Shown: piece by piece, positions 52,358 to 60,423 of the stretch
Numbering within the stretch: the first letter of the stretch is position 1
Layout: every line of letters starts with the position of its first letter
Source of the DNA: Sipunculus nudus
Taxonomy: Eukaryota > Annelida > Sipuncula > Golfingiida > Sipunculidae
Direction: 5' to 3'
Length of the DNA: 64,000 nucleotides
Assembly: GCA_026874595.1 (NCBI GenBank)
Contig: CM049322.1
Span: 27,160,340 to 27,224,339 of the forward strand
Position numbers and translations under genes: made by a program
Notes under the pieces: generated by a model
What the model saw: the letters and a program-made list of their open reading frames with translations, nothing else
Told to the model about the DNA's origin: nothing
Database searches by the model: none

Positions 52358-55159
52358 TGTGAAGAGGAACTGAAGTGTGCTTGTGTGCTCCATTAACAAG
52401 TGCATGTGCACCAGTAAAAGACCTATTAGAAGATGGCAAAGTGCTTGATAAATAAGAGTTTGGCCTGAACCAGTGTTCCTCAAAATTCTAATCGGGGTAG
52501 AATATGAAAAAATCACTTGCATGACATGCAATGTCATGTATCATTTTTGGGTCATATTGTAGGGCAGGGTCAGGTGAAACCTGATGATGCTAAAATAAGT
52601 GCTATTTCTGCATTTCCTAGACCAGGAATAAAAAAAGCAAATAATGCGTTTTCTTGGTAGGGTTGTATATTACAGGAAGTTTTGTCGTAATTTTTCTGCT
52701 GTGGCTGAACCTTTGACTAATTAGTTAAAGAATAAACAAAAGTTTGTATGGAGTGTTCAGTGTGAAAATGCATTTCAGAATTTGAAAGCAATTCTACAAA
52801 GTTCACCAGTTTTAGCAGCTCCAGACTTTTCTGTACCTTTTATGTTGGCTGTAGATGCTAGTGATGCTGCTGCTGTGTTGTTACAAGAAGGAAATGATGG
52901 CATAGATTATCCAATTTGTTATTTCGCAAGAAAGTTTAATGCAAATCAGAAAAACTACTCCAATATTGAAAAAGAATGTTTGGCTTTAATTTTGGCATTG
53001 CAACATTTTGAAGTTTATGTTACTTCATCAGTCAAGCCGATATCATTGTCTTCAGTGATCACAATCCCCTCACGTCCATGAACAAGTTGAAGTGTAAAAA
53101 TCAAAGATGGTTGAGATGGAGTTTGTTCTTACAGGGTTACAATCTGGAAATCAAACATATTAAAGGGAAATACAATGTACTTGCTGATTGCTTATCGAGA
53201 TGTTTATGAAATATTGTAAACGAGATGTTTATGTACGTATGAACCCTGACATGTACAAACACATCGTTCTTGTTCTAGATGTTTCCTGTACTGTGTATCA
53301 TGTTAGATTCTTTGGATTGTTCAAGAAATGGAAAGTTCTCGGCTTGAAATGAAAAGCTATAAATAGGGGCTATGTTTTAGAGCCGAGAGAGAGGTGAGAG
53401 AATATTCCAGCGGACACAGAAGCGTGTAAGTCAGTTTGTGGGACCTATTCCGATGAGTGCGGCAATTATAGATTTTCTTCTGGATTTGTGCCGGATCTTA
53501 TATAGTCTTCAGTTTAATTTCGGGGTTATGACAGGAACGTCACTTTGGGATTAAGGCGGATTGATTTTGTGAATGAACTGGACTGTTATCTCTGAGAAGA
53601 ATTGTGTGAACTGTTCATCTTAATTATATGCTTTAAAGGACATGTCGCTGTGACAGTGGTGGTATCCAGGTTCTGTGCACTTTGTTTTTTAGGCTGTGTG
53701 ATTATATTGATTTGCTGTTATTCTGTTGTTGTACAGTGTTATTGTATTGATTTAGTGTATTGTAATATTAGGGTTGTTTTAAGAATAGATTATAGTTATT
53801 TGTTAACAAAAAACACTGACTTCTTTATTCATTCCCCTAGACATTTCACGCTGCCTAGTGTTACAGAATCTAATTTTTTTTATCTCCATGACAAAGTTTA
53901 TGTTCGTCACGCATACGTGATCTGTTGATATTAGGTTGATATTGTCTGGGGTGGTTTTATATATCGGCCAGAAATGTTGCATGTCGATAGACGTTTACAA
54001 GGCGTTTTGATTATCGCGAGTGAGTGGCAGGGTTTGAATTTACCGGTGTTGCCCACTCTTCAATACACTTTTAACAAACGCTATTTTACAACCTTGTAAC
54101 ATATTCCTAAACGTGGGTCACATGAGGAAATATTCCTATATAGCGGCATATCTGCTCGTTTACAGACAGCACAGACAACTACTGATTAACATGCCATTGG
54201 ACCTGATGTTGAATTAGAAGTAGTCATATCAGTCTCGGTCGAGACTGCTGATACATGATCTTAAATATCGAAAGTCTAGAGATCCGTATGTTATATCTTT
54301 GTGGTTTTGATATTAATTTCTGTAAATATCTGCTATTTTTTATATTGATATTTCAAGAGAGGCACACTGGTTTGAGATTAACATGCACGCCTGAAAAGCT
54401 TCCACCGAGATTCCCTAAATGCGACCACTGCAGGCCGGGTCAGCTACTGATCAAATCTCCGTATTGGAAGGTTATACATAAAACAAAATTACCCGCGTAT
54501 TAAGAACAGCGATAACGCATTCTAACAGTTACGGTGCCAAACATACAAGCAACCACGAGAAAACGGCTCGACGTGACATTTTTACAACATTATGTAACAG
54601 AAGATGTGTAGCTTTGTACAAGGACGATATCAAACCATTTTCTTTCTACTATCATCTCAACGGCCGAATTCACTTCAACCAAGCCGATAAACCTAATTTT
54701 ATTTTGCCGTGATCAGAAGCACTGGTCTATCTGCATGGAGGAGGCCCGTACTTGGTAACTTGGTAGTTTGGAGCATTTCCTCATTGGCTTACATTTTACT
54801 TGGTGGGTATACATGAATAGTTACGTTTCTTCGTTGGCTTATTTTTCCTCGCTGGCCTCTGATGATCTAACACAAGTGTTGGCGGTGATTTCAGGGGCCT
54901 GTAGTAATAATATTCATTTGGCCGAGATCCCCACACTTTCCTCGCTCCGTGTACCTGTTTTGTTTACATATATACTATAATGTGAACAATATGTGTGCAA
55001 AAATCTCATCTAATGTGTTCATACCTTGGCGTTTGGCAGTCATTGGAGAATGGGCCCATGTGGAATAGCAAACGATAGCCGCAAAAGAAATAAATATCAC
55101 AAAGCCAAACAGAACCCGCCTTCTGGTGGTAGGTAGCCCACACGTCTCGCCCATAGTGG
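24850..55159 (-). CDS. Dipeptidyl-peptidase-IV-family (S9B) gene, 5' part, seven exons
   Basis: Seven minus-strand exons, each with AG/GT borders, join in one open frame of about 224 residues with phases 1,1,0,0,2,0 and an exit phase of 1. Order: short basic N-terminus, one membrane anchor, then propeller segments matching DPP4/FAP/DPP6 proteins (FTPKFYSLTWLTG, QQVWRYSYLAWYHIYD, LQYAAWAPSSHALVFVANNN, IFNGIPDWVYE). In human DPP4 the last motif precedes the Glu pair that binds the substrate amino terminus, near residue 205, so position and length agree. Family role: type II membrane serine peptidase removing N-terminal dipeptides, or a catalytically dead channel partner (DPP6/10). The Ser-Asp-His half is not in the window, so activity cannot be judged. 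Introns are about 6.0, 0.55, 4.4, 17.5, 0.3 and 0.9 kb and filled with repeats. No next exon was found to the left. Confidence 0.9.
25853..25937 (-). CDS. DPP4-like exon 6
   Basis: 85 bases, acceptor acacattttgcag, donor gtacgt. It encodes RLIQFPQDDNWRGKKLQYAA then WAPSSHAL, matching the family's 'xxxWSPxGxxLAYV' turn. It ends in phase 0, so exon 7 begins directly with VFVANNN. Confidence 0.9.
26246..26310 (-). CDS. DPP4-like exon 5
   Basis: 65 bases, acceptor acttttgtaccag, donor gtaagg. It encodes VWRYSYLAWYHIYDRLEQDP plus D, directly comparable to the family's 'WRHSYTASYDIYDL'. A second upstream AG (after 26336) would put the codons out of phase with exon 4, so 26310 is the better border. 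It leaves two bases (CG) that complete Arg with exon 6. The minisatellite begins about 120 bases upstream of this exon. Confidence 0.87.
26434..43551 (+). repeat. 17-kb minisatellite: 98-bp dimers of two 49-bp monomers
   Basis: About 350 monomers. Monomer A has cactgaaggacgaaggtcgt then gggttcaggtacagatactg; monomer B has cactgaatgacagaggctgt then aggctgaggtacagatactg. They mostly alternate, with occasional B-B junctions. The first units (26434-26520) are diverged A-like monomers. Rare variants recur at fixed distances: the ggaggaaggtcttgga variant at 30281, 32240, 35963 and 37923 (about 1,960, 3,723 and 1,960 apart), and gctactgctt at 29915 and 35597. So blocks of ~20 and ~58 dimers were themselves duplicated. 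The array fills intron 4 of the DPP4-like gene and has no ORF over 60 codons. Confidence 0.97.
43552..43765. other. Short unique stretch and (TA)n between the array and exon 4
   Basis: Unique AT-rich sequence; (TA)n at 43729-43755 lies about 10 bases beyond the donor side of exon 4. Confidence 0.6.
43766..43840 (-). CDS. DPP4-like exon 4
   Basis: Exactly 75 bases, phase 0 to 0, acceptor ttcattgtag and donor gtaaaa. It encodes SQLNKGPYYVSHDQRFIMFG then NERQQ, the 'ISPDxxFILL' strand of the DPP propeller. It sits just left of the G-poor repeat and just right of the 17-kb minisatellite. It is too short to be noticed as an ORF; both neighbours' phases require it. Confidence 0.87.
43841..45239 (+). 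repeat. G-poor AC-rich degenerate repeat zone
   Basis: From about 44200 the plus strand is almost free of G and made of variants of caacacaaccaacatcacta, taccaacacaactaacacta and cctacactatcaac (about 59-bp spacing where regular). This grades into the cleaner 55-bp array to the right. The minus-strand ORFs (Cys/Val/Gly-rich) are artefacts. Confidence 0.75.
45240..47165 (+). repeat. 55-bp G-depleted satellite, about 35 units
   Basis: Unit pieces: atatcttacatatcacttta, ccaatacaactcacacaacc, tacactaccaacaac. 55 is not a multiple of 3, yet no TAA, TAG or TGA appears in any plus frame for about 1.5 kb, giving three overlapping ORFs of 504, 492 and 283 codons with a rotating Tyr/Thr/Asn/His/Gln-rich repeat. 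I regard them as non-genic: no splice, start or domain context, and the unit is intronic on the other strand. The array decays through 47165-47400. Confidence 0.93.
47680..47975. repeat. 33-bp tandem array, about 9 units
   Basis: Unit: atgaatattcatgatataat then ctccatcaaaacc. Each unit carries the perfect palindrome ATGAATATTCAT. Intronic, between exons 3 and 4. Confidence 0.88.
48267..48364 (-). CDS. DPP4-like exon 3
   Basis: 98 bases between acceptor tatatttcaag and donor gtaagt. It encodes VNKYRFVTAEGDLSTFNV followed by DTNTTETLLHADTF, which fits the DPP-family pattern of a propeller strand pair (in DPP4, the equivalent of YLYKQENNILVFN..). There is a potential N-glycosylation site, NTT. 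It ends in phase 0. Confidence 0.88.
48418..48652. repeat. ~26-29-bp tandem array next to exon 3
   Basis: Units of cctctgtttggcggtatctc then ttaaac, increasingly diverged to the right; about 8 units. It starts about 50 bases upstream of the exon 3 acceptor. Confidence 0.8.
48918..49016 (-). CDS. DPP4-like exon 2
   Basis: 99 bases between acceptor ttcctttgatcttcag and donor gtgagt. It reads as 32 full codons with FTFNDVFSGEFTPKFYSLTW, resembling the DPP4 stretch before the first propeller blade (a Lys/Phe-rich linker followed by the 'SLRW/SLTW' strand). It takes two bases into the split Ala codon and leaves one base (G), which completes Gly with exon 3. Confidence 0.88.
49605..50530 (-). pseudogene. 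Reverse transcriptase / RNase H remnant of the gypsy element
   Basis: Starts with CHDVDVGEASAVKQHPYRLN, then SSPCILVPNPD in another frame. The middle of RT is deleted. FQRLIHMVVKDIQGLDAYIDD keeps the catalytic YIDD (50201-50212). Then come VQCENAFQNLKAILQSSPVL and LAVDAND, the RNase H entry. It follows integrase directly with no gap big enough for another order. Confidence 0.88.
50638..52180 (-). pseudogene. Integrase remnant of the gypsy element
   Basis: The zinc-binding region is visible as SSHLDINKNYQKVSTHFYWP with a downstream CHTC after a stop. The core carries IIVDCVGP (first Asp), QSDQGS (second Asp) and HPESQGALERFHQTLK (Glu). A GPYIVDKKVSDLNYIL stretch fits the GPY/F C-terminal module. 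The right half, 51372-50638, is one 244-codon open frame; the left half has at least three stops or frameshifts. Confidence 0.9.
52200..52500 (-). pseudogene. Aspartic protease remnant of the gypsy element
   Basis: The active-site stretch reads RNTGSGQTL where the family has D-T-G; the Asp codon is AAC (52475-52477), so catalysis would be lost. After a frame change come VPLHS, then KSDLISGNITLGIR and the C-terminal GIQLLLGNDVAG. A (TA)n expansion at 52303-52356 interrupts the coding sequence between HS and KSD. Confidence 0.8.
52560..53208 (+). pseudogene. RT C-terminus and RNase H of the same gypsy family, opposite strand
   Basis: VKPDDAKISAISAFPRPG begins the RT connection. 52782-53081 is open with SSPVLAAPDFSVPFMLAVDA, FARKFNANQKNYSNIEKECL and LALQHFEVYV. 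After a frameshift come SDHNPLTSMNKLKCKNQRW and KGKYNVLADCLSRCL, then stop. The LTR follows at once; no integrase is found after RNase H, confirming the copia-like order. It is an inverted relative of 49605-50100. Confidence 0.88.
53209..53940 (+). repeat. 3' LTR of the gypsy fragment
   Basis: Begins directly after the RNase H stop. It carries TATAAATAGGGGC (53358-53370) as a promoter. It is related to the solo LTR at 17462-18365 (inverted) from the TATA box to about gttgatattag. The last bases differ from the solo LTR end, so the outer edge at ~53940 is approximate and may be truncated. Confidence 0.8.
53358..53366 (+). promoter_or_regulatory. TATA box in the gypsy LTR
   Basis: TATAAATAG followed by a G run; the aligned position in the solo LTR reads CATAAATAG. 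Confidence 0.6.
53941..55024. other. Intron 1 sequence, nothing recognised
   Basis: Unique-looking. There is a perfect 8-bp hairpin at about 54231-54248 (CAGTCTCG, GT, CGAGACTG). ORFs up to 82 codons have no recognisable domain. Confidence 0.5.
55025..55159 (-). CDS. DPP4-like exon with start codon and membrane anchor
   Basis: The ATG is at 55154-55152 and 43 codons plus one base are coding. The five bases before it follow a good acceptor (gatttatttcag), so a non-coding 5' exon must lie further right. The protein starts MGETCGLPTTRRR, then a hydrophobic segment at residues 14-30 (VLFGFVIFISFAAIVCY), then STWAHSPMTAKRQ. Arginines before the anchor predict a cytosolic N-terminus and lumenal/extracellular C-terminus, the DPP4 topology. 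The exon ends CAAG|gtatga, phase 1; the split codon with the next exon is GCT (Ala). Confidence 0.85.
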
Positions 55160-55289
55160 CTGAAATAAATCACAGTTATATGCTGAAGTTACAATGTGCA
55201 AATTATATAGAAACAAATGTATCATCTTCTGCAGGGACACCTAATCTCCCCATAAATGGACTCATGAAAGTTGCCGTCGATAGGTGCGT

Positions 55290-56285
55290 ATAGCGAAGGC
55301 GTGTGACCCGGTCTTCCCAGAATCAAAGCCTGCAACCCGATCTCCTCTGAATCAAAGCTTGTGACCCGATCTCCCCAGAATCAAGGCCTGTGACCCCATC
55401 TCCACTGAATCAAAGCTTGTGACCCGATCTCCCCTGAATCAAGGCCTGTGACCCGATCTCCCCCGAATCAAAACTTTTGACTCGATCTCCCCTAAATCAA
55501 AGCTTATGACCGAATCTTCCCAGAATTAAGGCCTGCGACCCGATCTCCCCAGAATCAAGGCCTGTGACCCGATCTCCCCAGAATCAAGGCCTATGACCCG
55601 ATCTCCTCGGAATCAAGGCCTGTGACCCGATCTCCCCAGAATCAAGGCCTGTGACCCGATCTCCCCAGAATCAAGGCCTGTGACCCGATCTCCTCAGAAC
55701 CAAGGCCTGTGAACCGATCTCCCCCGAATCAAAACTTGTGACTCGATCTCCCCTAAATCAAAGCTTGTGACCGGATCTTCCCAGAATTAAGGCCTGCGAC
55801 CCGATCTCCCCAGAATCAAGGCCTGTGTCCCGATCTCCCCAGAATCAAGGCCTGTGACCCGATCTCCTCAGAAACAAGGCCTGTGACCCGATCTCCCCAG
55901 AAACAAGGCCTATGACCCGATCTCCTCGGAATCAAGGCCTGTGACCTGATGTCCCAAGAATCAAGGGCCTGTGACCGATCTCCCCAGAATCAAGGCCTGT
56001 GACCCGATCTCCCCAGAATCAAGGGCCTGTGACCCGATCTCCTCAGAATCAAGGCCTGTGACCCGATCTCCCCAGAAACAAGGCCTATGACCCGATCTCC
56101 TCGGAATCAAGGCCTGTGACCCGATCTCCCCAGAATCAAGGTCCTGTGACCGATCTCCCCAGAATCAAGGCCTGTGACCCGATCTCCTCAGAATCAAGGC
56201 CTGTGACCCCATCTCCCCAGAAACAAGGCCTATGACCCGATCTCCTCGGAATCAAGGCCTGTGACCCGATCTCCCTAGAATTAAG
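55290..56285. repeat. 29-bp minisatellite upstream of the first coding exon
   Basis: About 34 units of gaatcaaggcctgtgacccg then atctcccca, with variants (aaagcttgtgacc, aacaaggcctatgac). It lies just beyond the acceptor of the DPP4-like start exon, so it is in the 5' intron or upstream region of that gene. Confidence 0.93.
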
Positions 56286-57143
56286 GCACTCTCTCCGTCG
56301 CGAGGGACCTTGCTCTACCAGGCTGCTGTTCAGTTATTTTAATAATAAGGAACACGTCAATTGAATCAATCAAGTGACGTTCCCTGTCAGAACAATCTGT
56401 TTATCCCTAGTCTTGCAATGTGAGGACATCATCGAGTCTGACCAATCAGGTAAAGGCTGGTAAACCTATCCAGCTTCCGGTGCATTTGTTATAGTTAACA
56501 AGGCGTAATGATTACTGTGTACCTTACTTTTGTTGAACTACACTTGATTCGAGCGAGTTCATGATTCATGACACATCTGATACAGCGGCCTGATACAGCA
56601 AAGTACATAACTTATATGAAGACTTTAGTACCCAGGGCCAACACACAATGCACCACACGGGCATGTCATGTATAAACAATACAAAACAACGGAATGACCC
56701 AAAAATCCTAAATAGATATCCACGAAGGATCCCGGCCAGGATCAACGTGTTTCCCGTGGAGTGGGGATTATCAGATGTTACAGCACACACCCTTACATTC
56801 TTTATCATTTATATCACGTCTTAGAACACTCAGTAGACCCTTTGTCTGTGCTTCTCCACATCCAAACTAAGAGCTTTAACCGTGATGACTATTACGCCAA
56901 AATATGATAAATTGGTAACTGTCTATCGATATAGGACTTAATTAAAGAGGTACAGGATACAGGTTTCTTAGTGTTTTAGTTTTCTGACCCTATAACTTGT
57001 AATGATTCGTAAGAATATAATTAATTAACCCCATTTACACCGTTCAGACTATTAGCATGTAAAGAATGAATTTAGAATCAGCCCATACAGTTCTTAAAAA
57101 ATACCACTAAGAAGTTGTTAATTTTCATTGTGATTGGTCCATT
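56286..57143. other. Possible 5' region of the DPP4-like gene, unresolved
   Basis: The 5' non-coding exon and promoter of the minus-strand gene may lie here or further right; I cannot place them. The 80-codon minus ORF (56566-56808) has no recognised domain. Confidence 0.35.
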
Positions 57144-57240
57144 ATGAGTGAAAGTCTACACAATAACTGTGATATCTCAATGAAAAATGCACACTTGGCC
57201 ATGTCGCTGGCTGTGTATTTCGCCCTTGGACGGCTGAGCG
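57144..57240 (+). CDS. Candidate first coding exon, unrecognised
   Basis: Open from an ATG for 32 codons plus one base up to a strong donor (CTGAGCG|gtaagt). It reads MSESLHNNCDISMKNAHLAM then SLAVYFALGRLS. The C-terminal part is mildly hydrophobic (AMSLAVYFALG), as in a signal or membrane segment. No family is recognised and no following exon was identified to 64000. It would be divergently oriented to the DPP4-like gene. It may be chance. Confidence 0.3.
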
Positions 57241-59013
57241 GTAAGTGGTGCCCCTGTTTGTTTTAACTCTACAACTTTTTTAACAGAGAGGAGCTAAGCA
57301 CGTGGTGGCTTTGACAGCCAGATATTAGAATTCCATATATTCAGAGTCAGATAAAAATTTCTTTCGTAGTTATGTATACAGTATGTATCGTAGCAGGGAA
57401 GCCATGCGTGCCTCGTCAAGGGTATGTGAAATATACAAGTCACATGACGTGTACAAACATATATTCATTTCGTGATCAACTTCTATTCCTCATATTTGTT
57501 AATTCACAATCATTAAACCTACAAACAATACATATATTTAACACTTCTCATTTGCCCTAGTACTGTTTATTTTTTTACTATCCTGAATTGCAAGCCAACT
57601 TTCGAGATTTAAATTTAATTATTGCATGTCCTTTTCTTTAATGGGTTCAATAAATAATTACATACATACCTCAATTCTTATGTGAGATTATGAAATACTT
57701 AAAAATAAAGGTCATGATCAAAATCACTGGCTTTTGAACTCATCAAACACCTGACTATCCAAGATCTTTTACTTTGATTTTCAGAACAATACGTCCATCC
57801 ATTTGGGAAATATAACGTTTAGTGTATGTATTCATCGATTATGGAAATATTCAAGATCATGGCCACACTCCTAGTAAAGGTCATGGCTATATTTTAAATA
57901 GGCTTCATCCATATTTATGCACATGTCAAGTTTGAAAAAAAGATGCCATAGAAAACAGGTGGGCCTACCAGTAGGGTGGGTATTAATATTAACTTCATGT
58001 GTTAACCTCCCTCAAAATATGTACCTGACGCAAATATTTAGGAAAAACATATTTTTTTTAATATTTAAAGTAGTGTAACCCCCCTGTTCATTGCCTCTGA
58101 AAGTTGTGAAATCAAAAACGTGAAAGTCATCATAAAGCTAACTCCTGTAAGGATTCAAGGCTTACAAGGGTTGATGAGTTATTACTATACCAATGTTTTG
58201 GTTCCATTGTTTGTGTATGGACTTTGTCAAGTTCCCCAGAGTACAAAACCTGAGTACAAGGGGTTAGAGTATGGGATTTCCAAAATTTGTTAAATAATAC
58301 CAACTTCTTCTACCGGGTGTGTGCAGTAGTCATGGAGACAGACACTGATCATGACCTAAGTGTGATATCGCGTATAATTACAACTCTTTTTGTTGTTTAC
58401 ATATTAATTTACAATAAGTAACATAGTCTGCTATACTGGATTTCCTTTTTACCTTTAAATTTCCTTTTTTTCTAATTTAAATGTCATCATATACTTTTGC
58501 ATTAATGAAATATGCCCATTTTATTAACATTTTGTGCACGAGTTTTGTGCTCAGCATGAAAAAAATAGACAATGCAAAAATGTGGTAAATCAATCTGTAT
58601 ATCACATTTCCTCAGTCGACCTCGTTAGTTTTCAAAATATAAAACTCAAATTTAAAATATTAAAAAAAATAACATAATTTGATATACGTTTGAATGAAGC
58701 AACCTTTTGAGGGAAACGTTGAATGTATTTAAGGGGACTGATGACCGGTATTCCTGAACTTGTGTAAACATGTTTCTTTATCGGCAGGGTCATGAATGAA
58801 TCAGGCATTAGTATAGTTGAACCATTCTCAAACTCATTCACTCATACAATTCCATTTGTACTTTTTAATTTCATTTAGTGATAACAAGTGGTTTTATTGT
58901 CAAACCTGTTCATGATTCTATGCTTAGTATTTTGAAAATATCATGCCTTTCTTTATAAGACCCGCCATAAATTCTTTCTAGAGTAGTCTATCAGGGCTTT
59001 CAATCATCAACAG
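57241..59013. other. AT-rich non-coding stretch
   Basis: No repeat array, RNA gene or convincing exon seen; only short ORFs on both strands. Confidence 0.45.
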
Positions 59014-59522
59014 TGTCACACCACACACGCAGTGGACATATATTACACGGGAACTGTCACGCAAAGTTCAGAAAAGTCACTCAACGTCTAGGGTATAACA
59101 AAACAGGTTTATTCGTATCATAATTGGTCTTCACCGTCGTAGACTGGCTCCAATCTCACAATACAATTCCTCAACAGTTCTTTTGCTTTCGCCCGCCGTT
59201 AACTGACTCTAAACTCCTAAAATCAGAAGGAAATTCTAACGCCCTCCTCGGCTACATAACTACTATCTCCGGGCCAAATAATCGTCCTAACGCGGTACTA
59301 GACAGACACCCCGCTGGTAGGAATCTATATCTCACAACACGTCTTGTTTCAAAGACACTTCTCGGCTGACTCTCTCCTGGCGGGATTGGAGCCGGCTTTT
59401 GTATCAGGACTACAACGAACGTTCTCGTAACGAGTGTTCTCGAACTATCTACCAGGAAATTACCAGGTAAGCCTCCCAGAAACTTCTAGACTTCCAGAAT
59501 CTTCTGCCAGCTAATCATAACA
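59014..59522 (-). mobile_element. LTR-like block (possible solo LTR)
   Basis: Bounded by TGTCACAC and CATAACA on the plus strand. Read on the minus strand it has a promoter-like gatacaaaagccgg, a GC-richer leader and an AATAAA (cgaataaacctgtt, near 59110), the layout of an LTR. No clear target duplication and no second copy in the window. Confidence 0.4.
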
Positions 59523-60423
59523 AACCATCGTAGTCTAGTAAGTTTTATTACTTGATACATAAAAAACCAGTCTACTGATCATTACAATTAATGATAAAAA
59601 ACTAGACTACCATGAAAAATTCGAGCGCTTGCCGGAATTCAGAGAAATTTGTTATACTAAGGTAAAGTTCACCAAGGACAATAGTACGAAAAATGAGGTT
59701 CAGTTTATGTGGCTGTGATTGTTTTGACAAAGATGTGAAGAAAAAATGTTTTGAAGTTATAACATCCATGACCTTAAAGTTTGGCCTATTTTAACCAAAA
59801 TAAAATTGTGCTTTTAAAAAATCATTGACATATACCAAATTTTTATGTATTTAGACACACTTATACAGTCACTGCATTCTCTGGACAGTCCCACAGTTTT
59901 CACAAATAACAACTCTGGTTTAAGCGCCATAACTTCTCTACTTCCGGTTCTAATACCGTACATATCCCAATCTAGACATTCACTGCCAATCGGGCCATTA
60001 CATGCATTTCAATACATGACACAAATGTGTAAGTTATAAAGGGGTTCCTGTAAAAATGTGGCTTGTAGATTGTTATCTGTGAGACCAAAGAACCAGATAA
60101 CAAGCGAAATTGAGGACAACTGACAAACGGACAGACATACTGACAATTGCAAACGGATAAGAAAAGAAAAGAAGACGGATATTCAGAAAACGATTTTAAA
60201 AAATGTTGAAAAAATACTTAAAACTTCAGCAACTACATATAAACGTCATGCACACACACACATATATGTGTAATTTTTTCCAGTTCTGTTTTAACAAAAA
60301 TATAGGCTTAATTACTGACAGTGCCCGTTGTAAACATGATTTTCTTAACATGTTAAACACTACCTTAAAAGTATATGGATTCAGTTCTTACCACTGATTT
60401 AATTGCTTAAACAAGGGACCCAT
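59523..60423. other. Non-coding; perfect 10-bp inverted repeat near 60070
   Basis: TTGTTATCTG (60070-60079) pairs with CAGATAACAA (60094-60103). It is followed by aaacggacagac, resembling the GGAC tails of the dispersed repeats, so this may be the tail of another repeat. Confidence 0.4.

Larger units (their letters stand above)
49605..52540 (-). mobile_element. Degenerate Ty3/gypsy pol with copia-like order (Gmr1-like)
   Basis: Read on the minus strand, the domains come as protease (about 52500-52200), integrase (52100-50640), reverse transcriptase (50530-50000), then RNase H start (49960-49605). In ordinary Ty3/gypsy elements integrase follows RNase H; this order is that of the Gmr1 group. 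The copy has stops, frameshifts, an internal RT deletion and no LTR on its protease side. It breaks off inside RNase H at about 49605. It lies in intron 1 of the DPP4-like gene, on the same strand. Confidence 0.85.
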
